From Clostridia bacterium (GTDB lineage: Bacteria; Bacillota; Clostridia; Oscillospirales; CAG-272), in contig JAFSRI010000042.1 of the NCBI GenBank assembly GCA_017446155.1, forward strand, positions 16,629-80,628: a stretch of DNA of 64,000 nt. Reading direction: 5' to 3'. Of this stretch, positions 34,684 to 44,030 are shown in pieces. The notes under the pieces are model-generated. The model did no database searches. It was not told the origin of the DNA and saw nothing but the letters and a program-made list of their open reading frames with translations. Numbering within the stretch: position 1 is the stretch's first letter; each line of letters begins with the position of its first letter. Made by a program: the position numbers and the translations under genes.

Positions 34684-35697
34684 ATGAAAAAACACGTAAA
34701 CATTCCGATATTCGTGCCGCATATGGGTTGTCCGCACGCGTGTGTGTTTTGCAATCAAAGGACGATTTCGGGACATGACAAGCCGGATTTTACAAAAGTC
34801 AGGAGCGAGATAGAAAACGCGCTTAAAAGCGTTGATAATGAAAAGCAAGAGGCGCAGATAGCGTTTTTCGGCGGGAGCTTTACAGGCATCGAGCGCAAGG
34901 ACATGATATTTCTTTTATCGGTGGCAAAAGAATTTATTGACGACGGCAGGGTGAGTTCGATACGTATTTCCACCCGCCCGGATTATATCGACGAAGAAAT
35001 AATCGAAATACTGAAAAAATACGGCGTGAAAAGCGTGGAGCTCGGAATACAAAGCTGCTCGGACAGGGTGCTCGGCGTGTGTGAGCGCGGGCACGACAGG
35101 GAAACGTCCGTAAAAGCCGGAAGAATGATCGTTGACGCGGGGCTTGAACTTGTGGGACAGATGATGATAGGTTTGCCGTCGTCGAGCGCGGATGATGAAA
35201 AAGAAACGGCGCGGGCGATAGTCGATATGGGCGCCAAAGCCGCAAGGATATATCCGACCGTTGTTTTTTGCGGCACGGAACTTGCAAGAATGGCGGAGCG
35301 CGGAGAATATACTCCGCTGTCGCGCGACGATGCCGTTGAGAGAAGCGAGGGAGCGTTTGAAATTTTTGTCGACTCAGGCGTTGACGTTATTCGCATCGGG
35401 CTTCAATCGAGCGAGGCGCTTTGCGCGGGAGAAGAGATTGCGTGCGGCAAATATTGCGAGGCGATAGGCGAAATGGTTATCTCGCGGTATTTTGAAAAAC
35501 GCCTGACGGAGAAATTTGACGGCGTTTGCGGCGGCGACGCGGTGATAAAGGTCAATCCGCGGCGAGTATCGAACGCGGCCGGTTATCATGCCGAAACAAA
35601 AAAGAAACTGAAAGAAAAACATAAACTGAAATCTCTTAAAATCATAGGTGACGCGGCTCTTGATGAATTTGAGATAATGATAAAGACAAATGTGTAA
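34684..35697 (+). CDS. Elp3-like radical SAM protein
   Basis: A 337-residue radical SAM enzyme of the Elp3/YhcC-like type, common between rnc and smc in Clostridia. The cluster motif is GCPHACVFCNQRTISG near residues 15-30, followed by IAFFGGSFTGI (SAM GG loop) near 60 and the barrel sequences STRPDYID and VELGIQS. No GNAT domain is attached, unlike true Elp3. The substrate is unknown; tRNA modification is a reasonable guess. Start and stop junctions with rnc and smc are 0 and 15 nt, so cotranscription is likely. Confidence 0.88.
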   Translation: MKKHVNIPIFVPHMGCPHACVFCNQRTISGHDKPDFTKVRSEIENALKSVDNEKQEAQIAFFGGSFTGIERKDMIFLLSVAKEFIDDGRVSSIRISTRPDYIDEEIIEILKKYGVKSVELGIQSCSDRVLGVCERGHDRETSVKAGRMIVDAGLELVGQMMIGLPSSSADDEKETARAIVDMGAKAARIYPTVVFCGTELARMAERGEYTPLSRDDAVERSEGAFEIFVDSGVDVIRIGLQSSEALCAGEEIACGKYCEAIGEMVISRYFEKRLTEKFDGVCGGDAVIKVNPRRVSNAAGYHAETKKKLKEKHKLKSLKIIGDAALDEFEIMIKTNV

Positions 35698-35712
35698 AGG
35701 AGAGTGAAAAGG

Positions 35713-38700
35713 TTGCGGCTGAAATCACTTGAAATGCAGGGATTTAAATCGTTCCCCGACAAGACAGTCGTCAATTTCGACCAAGGTATTACCGTGGTCG
35801 TTGGACCGAACGGCTCGGGAAAATCAAATATATCGGACGCAATGCGTTGGGTGCTGGGCGAAATGTCAACGAAAAGCATCCGCGGCTCGAAAATGGAGGA
35901 CGTTATTTTTGCCGGTTCGCAAAAGAGAAGCCCAATGGGGTTTGCCGAGGTTTCCGTGACGCTTGACAACAGCGAAGAAGACGGAAAGATTGCCTCGATG
36001 GCCGATTATGACGAAATAACCGTAACTCGCCGTTATTATCGCGCAGGAGAGGGAGAATATTTTATAAACCGCAAGCCGGTAAGACTGAAAGACGTTCACG
36101 AGTTGTTTTTCAATACCGGTCTCGGCAAAGGCGGGTATTCGATCATCGGTCAGGGCAGAATAGCCGAGATAATCTCGTCGAAGAGCGAGGACAGACGTGC
36201 AATATTCGAGGAAGCGGCGGGAATTGCGAAATATCGTCACCAGAAAGAGGACGCGGAGAAAAAACTTGCGCAGACGCTGGACAACCTTGTAAGGTTGGAG
36301 GATATTGAAAGCGAACTCGAAACGCGTGTGGGGCCGCTTGAAAAAGAGGCGGAAAAAGCGAAAAAATATCTTGAAATAAGAGATGAGAAAAAAACGGTTG
36401 ACCTTTCGCTTTCGATATATGATATAGACGTGGCAAAGGCTGAAGCGGGCGAGTTTGAAATGAAGCTGGCGGCGGCGAAAAACGATCTGGACAAAGCCGA
36501 CGCCGATATTGCCGACCTCGACCGCCGCAGTGACGAGCTGTTTTCGGCTTTGCAGGAAAACAAAGCCGACAGCGAGAGAGTGAGCGACGATATTTCCGCG
36601 TGGACGGAGAAAATATATGAGTGCGAGTCGGAAAAGAAACTCGCTGAAAATGATATTGAACATATAAGCGCAAGGCTGAGCGAGGCGAAAAGCTCTTTTG
36701 AAGAAAAGCAAAACGCGGCTTTGACATTGAAAGCCGAGGAAAAGACGCGCACCTCCTCCCTTGACAAAGCGAAAGCAAAAAGAGACGGGCTGCTTTCTTT
36801 GCAAAACGAGATAAACAAAGAAACGGAGAGCGTATCAAAACGGATTGACGAGCTTGAAGCCGAGGAAACGAAACTTGCCGACGAATGCGAGGCGACGAGA
36901 GGAGCCGAGGTGGAAGCGAAACTGTCGAGAACGGTGGCGCAAACGCAAAGAGAGAGCGATTTGAAAAAAGCCGCCGACATTTCAGTGGAAATGGCAAAGC
37001 ACGACGACGACATCGCCTTGCTTGACGACAGAATATCAAAGGCGAAAGCTAAAATTGAGGGATATAAAGAAAAGATAAACGCGGCGAGCGGCGAGGTAGC
37101 CGAGGTGAGCCGCCGTAAAGAAGAAAAAGAAGTGCTTGCCAGACGTCTTGCTTCACAGAAAAACGATTTGTTCCTTGAAATTTCCCAGCGAAAACATCAG
37201 ATAGCGAACCTTCTCAGAATGGAAGAGCTGCTTGAAGGATATTCAAGGGCGGTAAGGTTCGTGATGAGCGAATATAAACAGGGCAATATAAAAGACCAAA
37301 ACGGAAAAAACCCCGTGATTTACGGGCCTGTTTCGCAGTTTGTCACGGTGTCGGAGAAATATTCTCAGGCATTGGAGGTGGCGTTCGGGCAGTCGCTGCA
37401 AAATATTATTGTAGACGACGAGGCGTGCGCCAAGACGGCGATTTCGTTCCTTAAACGTAAAAGCGCCGGACGCGCGACGTTTTATCCGCTGACGACGATG
37501 AAAGGCTCGCCGCTTGACGGGGTGAAGCTTGGAATCGACAGAATGAACGGGTATGTTGCCGTTGCGAATACGCTTGTGTCGTGTGACGCGAAGTTTAGAA
37601 ATATCGTAGATTATCTGACGGGACGGATCATTGTGGCGTCAGACATGGACAGCGCTTCGCTTATCGCAAGAAAACTCGATTTCAAATATAAAATAGTCAC
37701 CCTTGACGGGCAGGTTATTAACGCCGGAGGAAGCTATACGGGCGGGTCGGTTTCCGGCGACGCACAGATGCTTTCGCGCAGGGCGCAAATAGACCGCTTG
37801 GGCGACGAGATAAAATCGCTTGAAAAAGAAAGCGCCGAAACCGACGATGAGATAGCGGCAAACGAAAAGGCGCTGAGCGACATTAAAAACGAAGAAAAAG
37901 CCATGCTTGGATCGCAGTCGATGATAAAGACGCTGGCTGACGCCGAAACGACGCAAATGAAGATACTCGAATCGAACAAGGCAGTGATTGCGGAGTCGAG
38001 AGAGCAGCTCAAAGGTCAGTATGACGCGCTGATGGCGGACGCCGAAAACGAAGGTGACACCGCAAAGGCGTGTGACGAAACTATTTCTTCTTGCCAAATA
38101 AAACTTGCCCGGGCAGAAAAGGACATATGCGACGTAAAGAACGCACGCGTTGCCGCCGAGGGTAGACTTGAAGGGCTGAAAAGCCGCGCCGCCGACTGTT
38201 CGGTCGAGCTTGCGGTTGAGGAAAAGAACGTCGAAATGCGTGAGGCGGAACTTTCCGTTTGCAGAGAAAAGATCGACGCAAACTCCCGCGAAGCCGAGGA
38301 GCTGACGATGATAAGTGAAGCCGCCGAAAGCGAAATTAAAGAGAAAAAGCGGATAATCGAAGAATGTGAAATGACTGCCGCTGAAACTCAGACACAGATA
38401 GACGCGGTGACAAGCCAAAAGTCGAGGCTTTCTTCCGAAAGCCTGAACATAGAACGAAGGCTTAACGAAACGCGGACAAAACAAAAGGAAGTTTCACACA
38501 CGCGCGACCTTGTTTTCAGGGAATATACGACGGCGGAAGCCGCATTCAATCGTGCCACCGAAAAACAGGATAAACTCATCTCTTTTTTGTGGGACGAATA
38601 TGAGATAACATATTCCGAGGCGACGGCGCAGATAACGGAAAAAATAACCGAAAAGACGCGCCATGAGGCTGTTTCGCGTCAGAGCAAGTTGAAAAACGCG

Positions 38701-39336
38701 ATAAAAGCGTTGGGCGACGTTCACGTGGGCGCGATTGAAGAATACAAAGAAGTAAAAGCGAGATATGAGTTGCTTTCATCGCAGACGAAAGACCTGCGCG
38801 ATTCAAAAGAGGAGTTATACAAGATAGTTATTTCTCTTGAAGAACATATGAAAGAGGACTTCCAGACGACGTTTGACAGCATAAACAAGAATTTCGGAGA
38901 AGTATTCTCTCAATTGTTCGGCGGCGGCCATGCGGAGCTGAAACTTTCCGACACGATAGACGTGCTCAATTCAGGAATAGAAATAAACGTCGCTCCCCCG
39001 GGAAAGATAATAAAGAATATGTCGTTGCTTTCGGGCGGCGAGCAGGCGTTTGTGGCGATAGCGCTTTATTTTGCAATACTTAAAGTTACCCCGTCGCCGT
39101 TCTGTATACTCGACGAGATTGAGGCGGCGCTGGACGAGGTAAACGTAGACAAATTCGCGCAGTATTTGCAGAATTATTCCGACAAGACGCAATTCGTCGT
39201 CATTACTCACCGCCGCGGCACGATGGACGCGGCAGACAGGATATACGGTGTGACGATGCATGAAAAGGGTATATCCGACGTACTTATGCTCGACGTTTCG
39301 GAGATCGAAGCGCGCACGGGCGCAAAACTGAATTAA
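35713..39336 (+). CDS. smc: Chromosome segregation protein SMC
   Basis: Condensin ATPase that organises and segregates chromosomes. About 1207 residues. It starts MRLKSLEMQGFKSFPDKT with Walker A GPNGSGKSNISDAMRW near 32. Two long coiled coils flank a hinge (about 510-660, with VIYGPVSQFV and AGGSYTGGS). The C-terminal head has signature LLSGGEQAFVAIALYF and Walker B FCILDEIEAALDEVN. TTG 35713 matches the usual family N-terminus and has good spacing from AAAGGAGAG. GTG 35704 is the alternative but sits 2 nt from it. ScpA and ScpB are not in the window. Confidence 0.96.
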   Translation: MRLKSLEMQGFKSFPDKTVVNFDQGITVVVGPNGSGKSNISDAMRWVLGEMSTKSIRGSKMEDVIFAGSQKRSPMGFAEVSVTLDNSEEDGKIASMADYDEITVTRRYYRAGEGEYFINRKPVRLKDVHELFFNTGLGKGGYSIIGQGRIAEIISSKSEDRRAIFEEAAGIAKYRHQKEDAEKKLAQTLDNLVRLEDIESELETRVGPLEKEAEKAKKYLEIRDEKKTVDLSLSIYDIDVAKAEAGEFEMKLAAAKNDLDKADADIADLDRRSDELFSALQENKADSERVSDDISAWTEKIYECESEKKLAENDIEHISARLSEAKSSFEEKQNAALTLKAEEKTRTSSLDKAKAKRDGLLSLQNEINKETESVSKRIDELEAEETKLADECEATRGAEVEAKLSRTVAQTQRESDLKKAADISVEMAKHDDDIALLDDRISKAKAKIEGYKEKINAASGEVAEVSRRKEEKEVLARRLASQKNDLFLEISQRKHQIANLLRMEELLEGYSRAVRFVMSEYKQGNIKDQNGKNPVIYGPVSQFVTVSEKYSQALEVAFGQSLQNIIVDDEACAKTAISFLKRKSAGRATFYPLTTMKGSPLDGVKLGIDRMNGYVAVANTLVSCDAKFRNIVDYLTGRIIVASDMDSASLIARKLDFKYKIVTLDGQVINAGGSYTGGSVSGDAQMLSRRAQIDRLGDEIKSLEKESAETDDEIAANEKALSDIKNEEKAMLGSQSMIKTLADAETTQMKILESNKAVIAESREQLKGQYDALMADAENEGDTAKACDETISSCQIKLARAEKDICDVKNARVAAEGRLEGLKSRAADCSVELAVEEKNVEMREAELSVCREKIDANSREAEELTMISEAAESEIKEKKRIIEECEMTAAETQTQIDAVTSQKSRLSSESLNIERRLNETRTKQKEVSHTRDLVFREYTTAEAAFNRATEKQDKLISFLWDEYEITYSEATAQITEKITEKTRHEAVSRQSKLKNAIKALGDVHVGAIEEYKEVKARYELLSSQTKDLRDSKEELYKIVISLEEHMKEDFQTTFDSINKNFGEVFSQLFGGGHAELKLSDTIDVLNSGIEINVAPPGKIIKNMSLLSGGEQAFVAIALYFAILKVTPSPFCILDEIEAALDEVNVDKFAQYLQNYSDKTQFVVITHRRGTMDAADRIYGVTMHEKGISDVLMLDVSEIEARTGAKLN

Positions 39337-39355
39337 ACATTCATAAGGAGATATA

Positions 39356-40270
39356 ATGGGATTTTTTGAAAAACTCAAAGCCGGACTTTCCAAGACGAAA
39401 AAGGCGCTTTCGGACGGAATCGAAAACATTTTCAAGAGCTTTGTAAGGATCGACGAGGATCTTTTCGACGAGTTGGAAGAGTTGCTTATAATGTCGGACG
39501 TCGGTGTTGAGATGACGGAGATTATTCTTGACAAACTTCGCGACACGCTGAAAACAAAGCGCATTACCGACGGCGAGCTTGCAAAAAAAGAACTTGTGAC
39601 TATTTTGCGCGAGATGATAGGCGACGGCGGAGAGATAGAATTTGAAGAAGGAAAAATGACCACGGTGCTCGTTATAGGCGTAAACGGGGTAGGCAAGACG
39701 ACGACGATAGCAAAACTTGCAAATTCTCTTAAAGCCGACGGAAAAAAGGTGATACTTGCGGCGGCAGACACGTTCCGCGCCGCAGCTGCGGAGCAGCTTG
39801 CCGTATGGGCGGAGCGTGCGGGAGTTGAACTTATACGTCAGAACGAGGGCTCCGACCCTGCGGCTGTTGTTTTTGACGCGGCGGCAGCCGCGAAAAAACG
39901 CGGCGCGGACGTGCTTATAGTTGACACAGCGGGCAGACTGCACAACAAGAAAAACTTGATGGCGGAACTTGAAAAAATAAACCGAGTGATCGACCGGGAA
40001 CTTCCCGATTGTGTGAGAGAAACATTGCTCGTGCTCGACTCGACCACGGGGCAGAACGCCGTAATACAGGCAAAAGAATTTGAGAATGCCGCAAAAATAA
40101 CGGGCATCGTGCTTACAAAACTCGACGGAACGGCAAAGGGCGGTATTGTGTTTTCAATTCGTCACGAGCTTGGTATACCCGTAAAATATATCGGCGTAGG
40201 AGAGAAGATCGACGATATGCAGCACTTTGACCCGGATGAGTTTGTGGAGGCGTTGTTCGGCAATGGATAA
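39356..40270 (+). CDS. ftsY: Signal recognition particle receptor FtsY
   Basis: SRP receptor GTPase that docks ribosomes making membrane proteins. A short N region, without the long acidic A domain of E. coli, precedes the helical N domain and the G domain: VIGVNGVGKTTTIAKLA (P-loop) near 105, AADTFRAAAAEQL near 140, DTAGRLHNKKNLM near 190 and LTKLDGTAKGG near 258. The 304-residue length is typical of Bacillota. The 3' end overlaps rdgB by 8 nt. Confidence 0.97.
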   Translation: MGFFEKLKAGLSKTKKALSDGIENIFKSFVRIDEDLFDELEELLIMSDVGVEMTEIILDKLRDTLKTKRITDGELAKKELVTILREMIGDGGEIEFEEGKMTTVLVIGVNGVGKTTTIAKLANSLKADGKKVILAAADTFRAAAAEQLAVWAERAGVELIRQNEGSDPAAVVFDAAAAAKKRGADVLIVDTAGRLHNKKNLMAELEKINRVIDRELPDCVRETLLVLDSTTGQNAVIQAKEFENAAKITGIVLTKLDGTAKGGIVFSIRHELGIPVKYIGVGEKIDDMQHFDPDEFVEALFGNG

Positions 40271-40865
40271 AATAAAAATCGTTGTGGCAACACACAACGC
40301 ACACAAGGCAAAAGAGATAAAGGCGCTGTTTTCCAAGCTCTGTCAGTCTGACGTTCTTACGCTTTCGGATGTCGGATATGACGAGGATATAATTGAGGAT
40401 GGGAAAACGTTTGAAGAAAACGCGCTGATAAAGGCGCGAGTTGCCGCGAACCTCGGCGACATCGGCATTGCCGACGATTCCGGGCTTTGCGTGGATGCGC
40501 TCGGCGGCGCGCCCGGAATATATTCGGCAAGATATGCCGGAGAGCCGTCAAATGATGAAAAAAACAACGCAAAACTGCTTGACGCGCTTAAAAATGCGGA
40601 TAACAGATGCGCGGCGTTTGTATCGGTTATCGGTTGTGTGCTGAGCGACGGCACTGAATTTACTGTCAGGGGCGAATGCCGCGGGATGATTCTTCAAAAC
40701 ATGCGCGGCGAGGGCGGATTCGGATATGATCCTCTCTTCTATTACGAACCGCTGAAAAAAACGTTCGCCGAACTTTCTGAGGATGAAAAAAACGCGGTAA
40801 GTCACAGAGCTTGCGCTATGAAAAATTTTGCTGAAAAATTCAAAGAAATAATACAAAAAAACTGA
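40263..40865 (+). CDS. rdgB: XTP/dITP pyrophosphatase (RdgB/HAM1 family)
   Basis: Removes non-canonical purine triphosphates before they enter nucleic acids. The 200-residue protein starts IKIVVATHNAHKAKEIK, with the catalytic DDSGLCVDALGGAPGIYSAR near 72 and GEGGFGYDPLFYYE near 150. ATG 40263 is preferred; the longer frame starts inside ftsY without a family match. GGAGG lies within the ftsY end. It is tightly packed with ftsY and yhbY. Confidence 0.95.
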   Translation: MDKIKIVVATHNAHKAKEIKALFSKLCQSDVLTLSDVGYDEDIIEDGKTFEENALIKARVAANLGDIGIADDSGLCVDALGGAPGIYSARYAGEPSNDEKNNAKLLDALKNADNRCAAFVSVIGCVLSDGTEFTVRGECRGMILQNMRGEGGFGYDPLFYYEPLKKTFAELSEDEKNAVSHRACAMKNFAEKFKEIIQKN

Positions 40866-40872
40866 GGTAAAA

Positions 40873-41175
40873 ATGATAACGAGTAAACAAAGGGCGTTTC
40901 TTCGCGGCAAGGCAAACGACATGGACACGATCTTTCAGATCGGCAAAGGCGGACTTGGCGACAATTTGATAAAGCAGTTGTATGACGCGCTCGAAGCGAG
41001 GGAACTAATAAAAATAAGAACTCTTGAAAATTGCGAATACACACCGCGCGAGGCGGCGGATGAAATATCCGAAAGGCTCGGAGCAGACGTGATAAGCGTT
41101 GTGGGATACAGAATTGTGCTTTATCGCGAATCGAGAACAAAAAAGAATTACAGCTTGATGATAAAACACATATGA
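40873..41175 (+). CDS. yhbY: YhbY family CRM-domain RNA-binding protein
   Basis: A 100-residue protein with one CRM fold, associated with 50S subunit assembly. Recognisable features are SKQRAFLRGKAND at the start, the FQIGKGGLGDNLI GxxG-type loop, and VVGYRIVLYRESRTKKNY at the end. The last 4 nt overlap the nadD start (ATGA), so the two are coupled. Confidence 0.93.
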   Translation: MITSKQRAFLRGKANDMDTIFQIGKGGLGDNLIKQLYDALEARELIKIRTLENCEYTPREAADEISERLGADVISVVGYRIVLYRESRTKKNYSLMIKHI

Positions 41176-41774
41176 GGCTCGGCATTTTCGGCGGGACGTT
41201 CTCCCCGCCGCACATAGGGCACATTTCCTCGGCTGAAAAATTTATCTTGCAATGCAAGCTGGATAAATTGCTCATAATTCCCGCGTATATAGCGCCGCAT
41301 AAAGACAGGGCGGAGGCCGATATTCCGCAACACAGACTTAACATGGCGAGGCTGGCGTTTGCCGCGCTCGGCGAGAGGGCGGAAGTGTCTGATATTGAAA
41401 TATCGCGCGGAGGAAAGAGTTATACGTTTGACACGCTGACGGCGCTCGGGGAAAAAGACGAGTTGTTTTTGCTTTGCGGCACGGATATGATGATGAACTT
41501 TGAGAGCTGGTATAGGTTTGAAGAAATTTTCAAGATGTGTACCGTTGCCGTGTGCGAAAGATATTCGCCGACATCGGAAGAAAACGCGGCGCTTAAAGTC
41601 AAGACGGAATATTTTAAAAATCGATACGGCGCGAAGATTATGACGCTTGCCGGCGTTTCCGTGCCTATCTCTTCTACCGCAATAAGAGAGATGATAAAAA
41701 ACGGCGAGGACGTATCGGCTTATGTCGGGGACGACGTTACGGAATATATTGAAGAAAAGGAACTTTACAGATGA
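41172..41774 (+). CDS. nadD: Nicotinate-nucleotide adenylyltransferase
   Basis: Converts nicotinate mononucleotide to deamido-NAD. The 200-residue protein has the nucleotidyltransferase motif GIFGGTFSPPHIGH (4-17) and the C-terminal ISSTAIREMI motif. CGTDMMMNF near 98 contributes to the active site. ATGA overlaps at both ends join it to yhbY and yqeK, as in many Bacillota. Confidence 0.96.
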   Translation: MRLGIFGGTFSPPHIGHISSAEKFILQCKLDKLLIIPAYIAPHKDRAEADIPQHRLNMARLAFAALGERAEVSDIEISRGGKSYTFDTLTALGEKDELFLLCGTDMMMNFESWYRFEEIFKMCTVAVCERYSPTSEENAALKVKTEYFKNRYGAKIMTLAGVSVPISSTAIREMIKNGEDVSAYVGDDVTEYIEEKELYR

Positions 41775-42403
41775 ACCCGATCGGTGAAGAAAAGTATTTT
41801 AAAATAAAAAAAGAAATAGGAAAATATGAAAGTGAAAGTCGGCTTGCACATACTTGCAGTGTTTTTGAAGAATGTAAACGGCTGGCGGACATGTACGGGC
41901 TTGATGAAAACGACCGCGACAAGCTATGCACAGCGGCGCTGCTGCACGACATAACAAAGGATATAAGCGGTGCAAAACAGATAGAACTTTGCAAAAAATA
42001 CGGGTTGAGATCGCCCGAAAACGCCAAAGAGCCTATGCCGACGATACATCAGGATACGGGCGCGTATTTCGCGAGGGAAATATTCGGAGAAGAAATTGTA
42101 GACGACGTTGTTTTCGGCGCGATGTCGGCGCACACTACCGGAAAAGAGGATATGTCGAACATCGACAAGCTGCTGTTTGTGGCTGACTATATAGAGCCGA
42201 CAAGAAAATATAATTCTTGTATCGCAATGCGGGAATATTTGTATAAAGAATGCGGAAAAATAAATAAAAACGACAAAGCGGCGCTTTACAGGCTGTTAAA
42301 CAAAGCGGTGATCGACATAATAGGCTATACGGTAACGTTTCTGACAGAAAAAAGACGGAACATCGACTGCCGCATGATTCTTGCATGGAACAGTCTGCTG
42401 TGA
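41771..42403 (+). CDS. yqeK: YqeK family HD-domain Ap4A hydrolase
   Basis: HD-domain protein; characterised YqeK enzymes cleave diadenosine tetraphosphate symmetrically. The 210 residues include RLAHTCSVFEECKRLA, the metal motif AALLHDITKD near 57, and FGAMSAHTTGKEDMSNIDKLLFVADYIEPTR near 117-147 (read in parts). It follows nadD with a 4-nt overlap, the usual pairing with NAD metabolism. Confidence 0.93.
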   Translation: MNPIGEEKYFKIKKEIGKYESESRLAHTCSVFEECKRLADMYGLDENDRDKLCTAALLHDITKDISGAKQIELCKKYGLRSPENAKEPMPTIHQDTGAYFAREIFGEEIVDDVVFGAMSAHTTGKEDMSNIDKLLFVADYIEPTRKYNSCIAMREYLYKECGKINKNDKAALYRLLNKAVIDIIGYTVTFLTEKRRNIDCRMILAWNSLL

Positions 42404-42422
42404 GCGCGGAAAGGTCTTTAAA

Positions 42423-43529
42423 GTGAATACAAACAACAAAAATAAAAATAACGACAAAATCTCGCAAAGGTCGGTTTTATTTATAACGCTTGGCATATTG
42501 GCGATATTGGTATTGCTTGTGGTGCTGTTTCTTTCCACCTACAAGCCCGCATCGCTCGAAAACGACGCGACAAGTGACGTAACAACGACCGATTCCACAC
42601 CGGTAAACGTCGACCCGACGGCAAGAAAAAAAGGCTATTATACATTTCTTCTGGCGGGCGTTGACAACGTATCAAACAGTACGGACGTGCTAATGCTCGT
42701 TTCGCTTGACGCGGTTAATCACATCATAAACGTCGTGTCCGTTCCGAGGGACACATATATAAACAAATCTGTCGGCGGATATTTGAATATTACGAGAATC
42801 AACTCCATTTACGCGGCGGCATATAACCATGAAATAGGCATCGGCACGCGCTCGTCGAGCGCAAAACACATAGCGATGAAAGACCTGTGCCGAAGGCTTG
42901 AAGAAAACATGGGGATAACGATCGACTATTATATGCTTGTTGACACCGCGGCTTTCCGCGGGATAGTTGACGCCGTGGGCGGAATATATTTTGACGTTCC
43001 GCGCGACATGGACTATGACGACGAAGAGCAGAACCTGCATATTCATCTGAAAGCCGGTTATCAACTGCTTGACGGCGCCGCTGCCGAGGGCGTTGTGAGA
43101 TTCCGCAAGGGATATTCGCAAGGCGATATTGACAGAGTGAACGTACGCGCGGCGTTTATGAAAGAGATGTTAAAGCAGGTAAAAGAAAAACTGAATATCG
43201 AAACGACAGTAAAGCTGATAGGAGAGCTTATTGGCTCGGTCGACACGTCGCTGTCGCTTACTCAGGCGGTGGCAAGGGCGCGCGATGTGTACGCCGTGCC
43301 AAACGAGAACGTAAAGTTTATAACGTTGTCGGGTTCAACCGTTATGAACCCGGCGAACGGCATGTGGATTTATTATGTGCTAAATCGCCGCGGCGCGTCA
43401 AACGATATAAACAAGTATCTGAACGTCTTGCAGAGCGACATAGACGACGGCGCATTTGACCCGCGGGGATTCTTTACGGACAGCGTAAATGAAGAGAACG
43501 CGTATATAAACGAATATTATAATTCATAA
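42423..43529 (+). CDS. LytR-CpsA-Psr family wall polymer ligase
   Basis: Membrane-anchored enzyme that attaches secondary wall polymers to peptidoglycan. One N-terminal membrane helix (about residues 16-38) is followed by a Thr/Asp-rich linker. The LCP domain has FLLAGVDN, SVPRDTYI, INSIYAAA and the Arg-rich VRFRKGYSQGDIDRVNVRA near 225. GTG 42423 is chosen over ATG 42381 because GGAAAGG lies 8 nt before it and the latter lies inside yqeK. The 368-residue length is typical. Confidence 0.92.
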   Translation: MNTNNKNKNNDKISQRSVLFITLGILAILVLLVVLFLSTYKPASLENDATSDVTTTDSTPVNVDPTARKKGYYTFLLAGVDNVSNSTDVLMLVSLDAVNHIINVVSVPRDTYINKSVGGYLNITRINSIYAAAYNHEIGIGTRSSSAKHIAMKDLCRRLEENMGITIDYYMLVDTAAFRGIVDAVGGIYFDVPRDMDYDDEEQNLHIHLKAGYQLLDGAAAEGVVRFRKGYSQGDIDRVNVRAAFMKEMLKQVKEKLNIETTVKLIGELIGSVDTSLSLTQAVARARDVYAVPNENVKFITLSGSTVMNPANGMWIYYVLNRRGASNDINKYLNVLQSDIDDGAFDPRGFFTDSVNEENAYINEYYNS

Positions 43530-43601
43530 ATTTTTTGAGAACAATTTTTGCGAAAATAATTTATCGACGGCACAAGCCGGGAAAGGAACAAAAAAACGGA
43601 T

Positions 43602-43985
43602 ATGGATACCGAAAAAACAAACGAAACCGTATTGACTTCCGAGCAGATGGCAATGGAGATAGTGAAAATCCTCGATGAAAAGAAAGCGAGAGATATAAAA
43701 TTGCTATCGGTAAGGGATAAAACCGTGCTGACAGACTATTTTGTAATATGCTCGGGAACGTCGAACACCCAGATAAAGTCGCTGGCGGGCGAGGTGGAAT
43801 ATAAGATGGGCGAGCTTGGAATAACGCCGCTTGGAACCGAGGGATATGAGGCGGGCACATGGGTGGCTATTGATTTTGCACATGTGATAGTTCACATATT
43901 CAACCGCGACCAGCGCGAGTTTTATAAACTGGAAAAACTGTGGGCTGACGCAGAAGAGATTCCGCTTCAACTGAGCGAGGAATGA
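43602..43985 (+). CDS. rsfS: Ribosomal silencing factor RsfS
   Basis: Binds L14 and blocks subunit joining when nutrients are low. The 127-residue protein carries the RsfS core: VRDKTVLTDYFVICSGTSNTQIKSLA (in parts), LGTEGYEAGTWVAIDFAHVIVHIF (in parts) and the final EFYKLEKLWADA. An N-terminal extension of about 20 residues precedes it. The ribosome site GGAAAGGA is somewhat far from ATG 43602, so a slightly later start is possible. It lies in the conserved yqeK-LCP-rsfS order. Confidence 0.94.
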   Translation: MDTEKTNETVLTSEQMAMEIVKILDEKKARDIKLLSVRDKTVLTDYFVICSGTSNTQIKSLAGEVEYKMGELGITPLGTEGYEAGTWVAIDFAHVIVHIFNRDQREFYKLEKLWADAEEIPLQLSEE

Positions 43986-44030
43986 TAGAGCAATTTAATT
44001 TCACATATTTTTATTCGGAGGAATTTACCT

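Noticed and set aside
36143..37039. About 298-codon minus-strand frame inside smc
   Set aside because: Shadow of the smc coiled coil; low-complexity product rich in Arg, Pro and Ser and no ribosome site.
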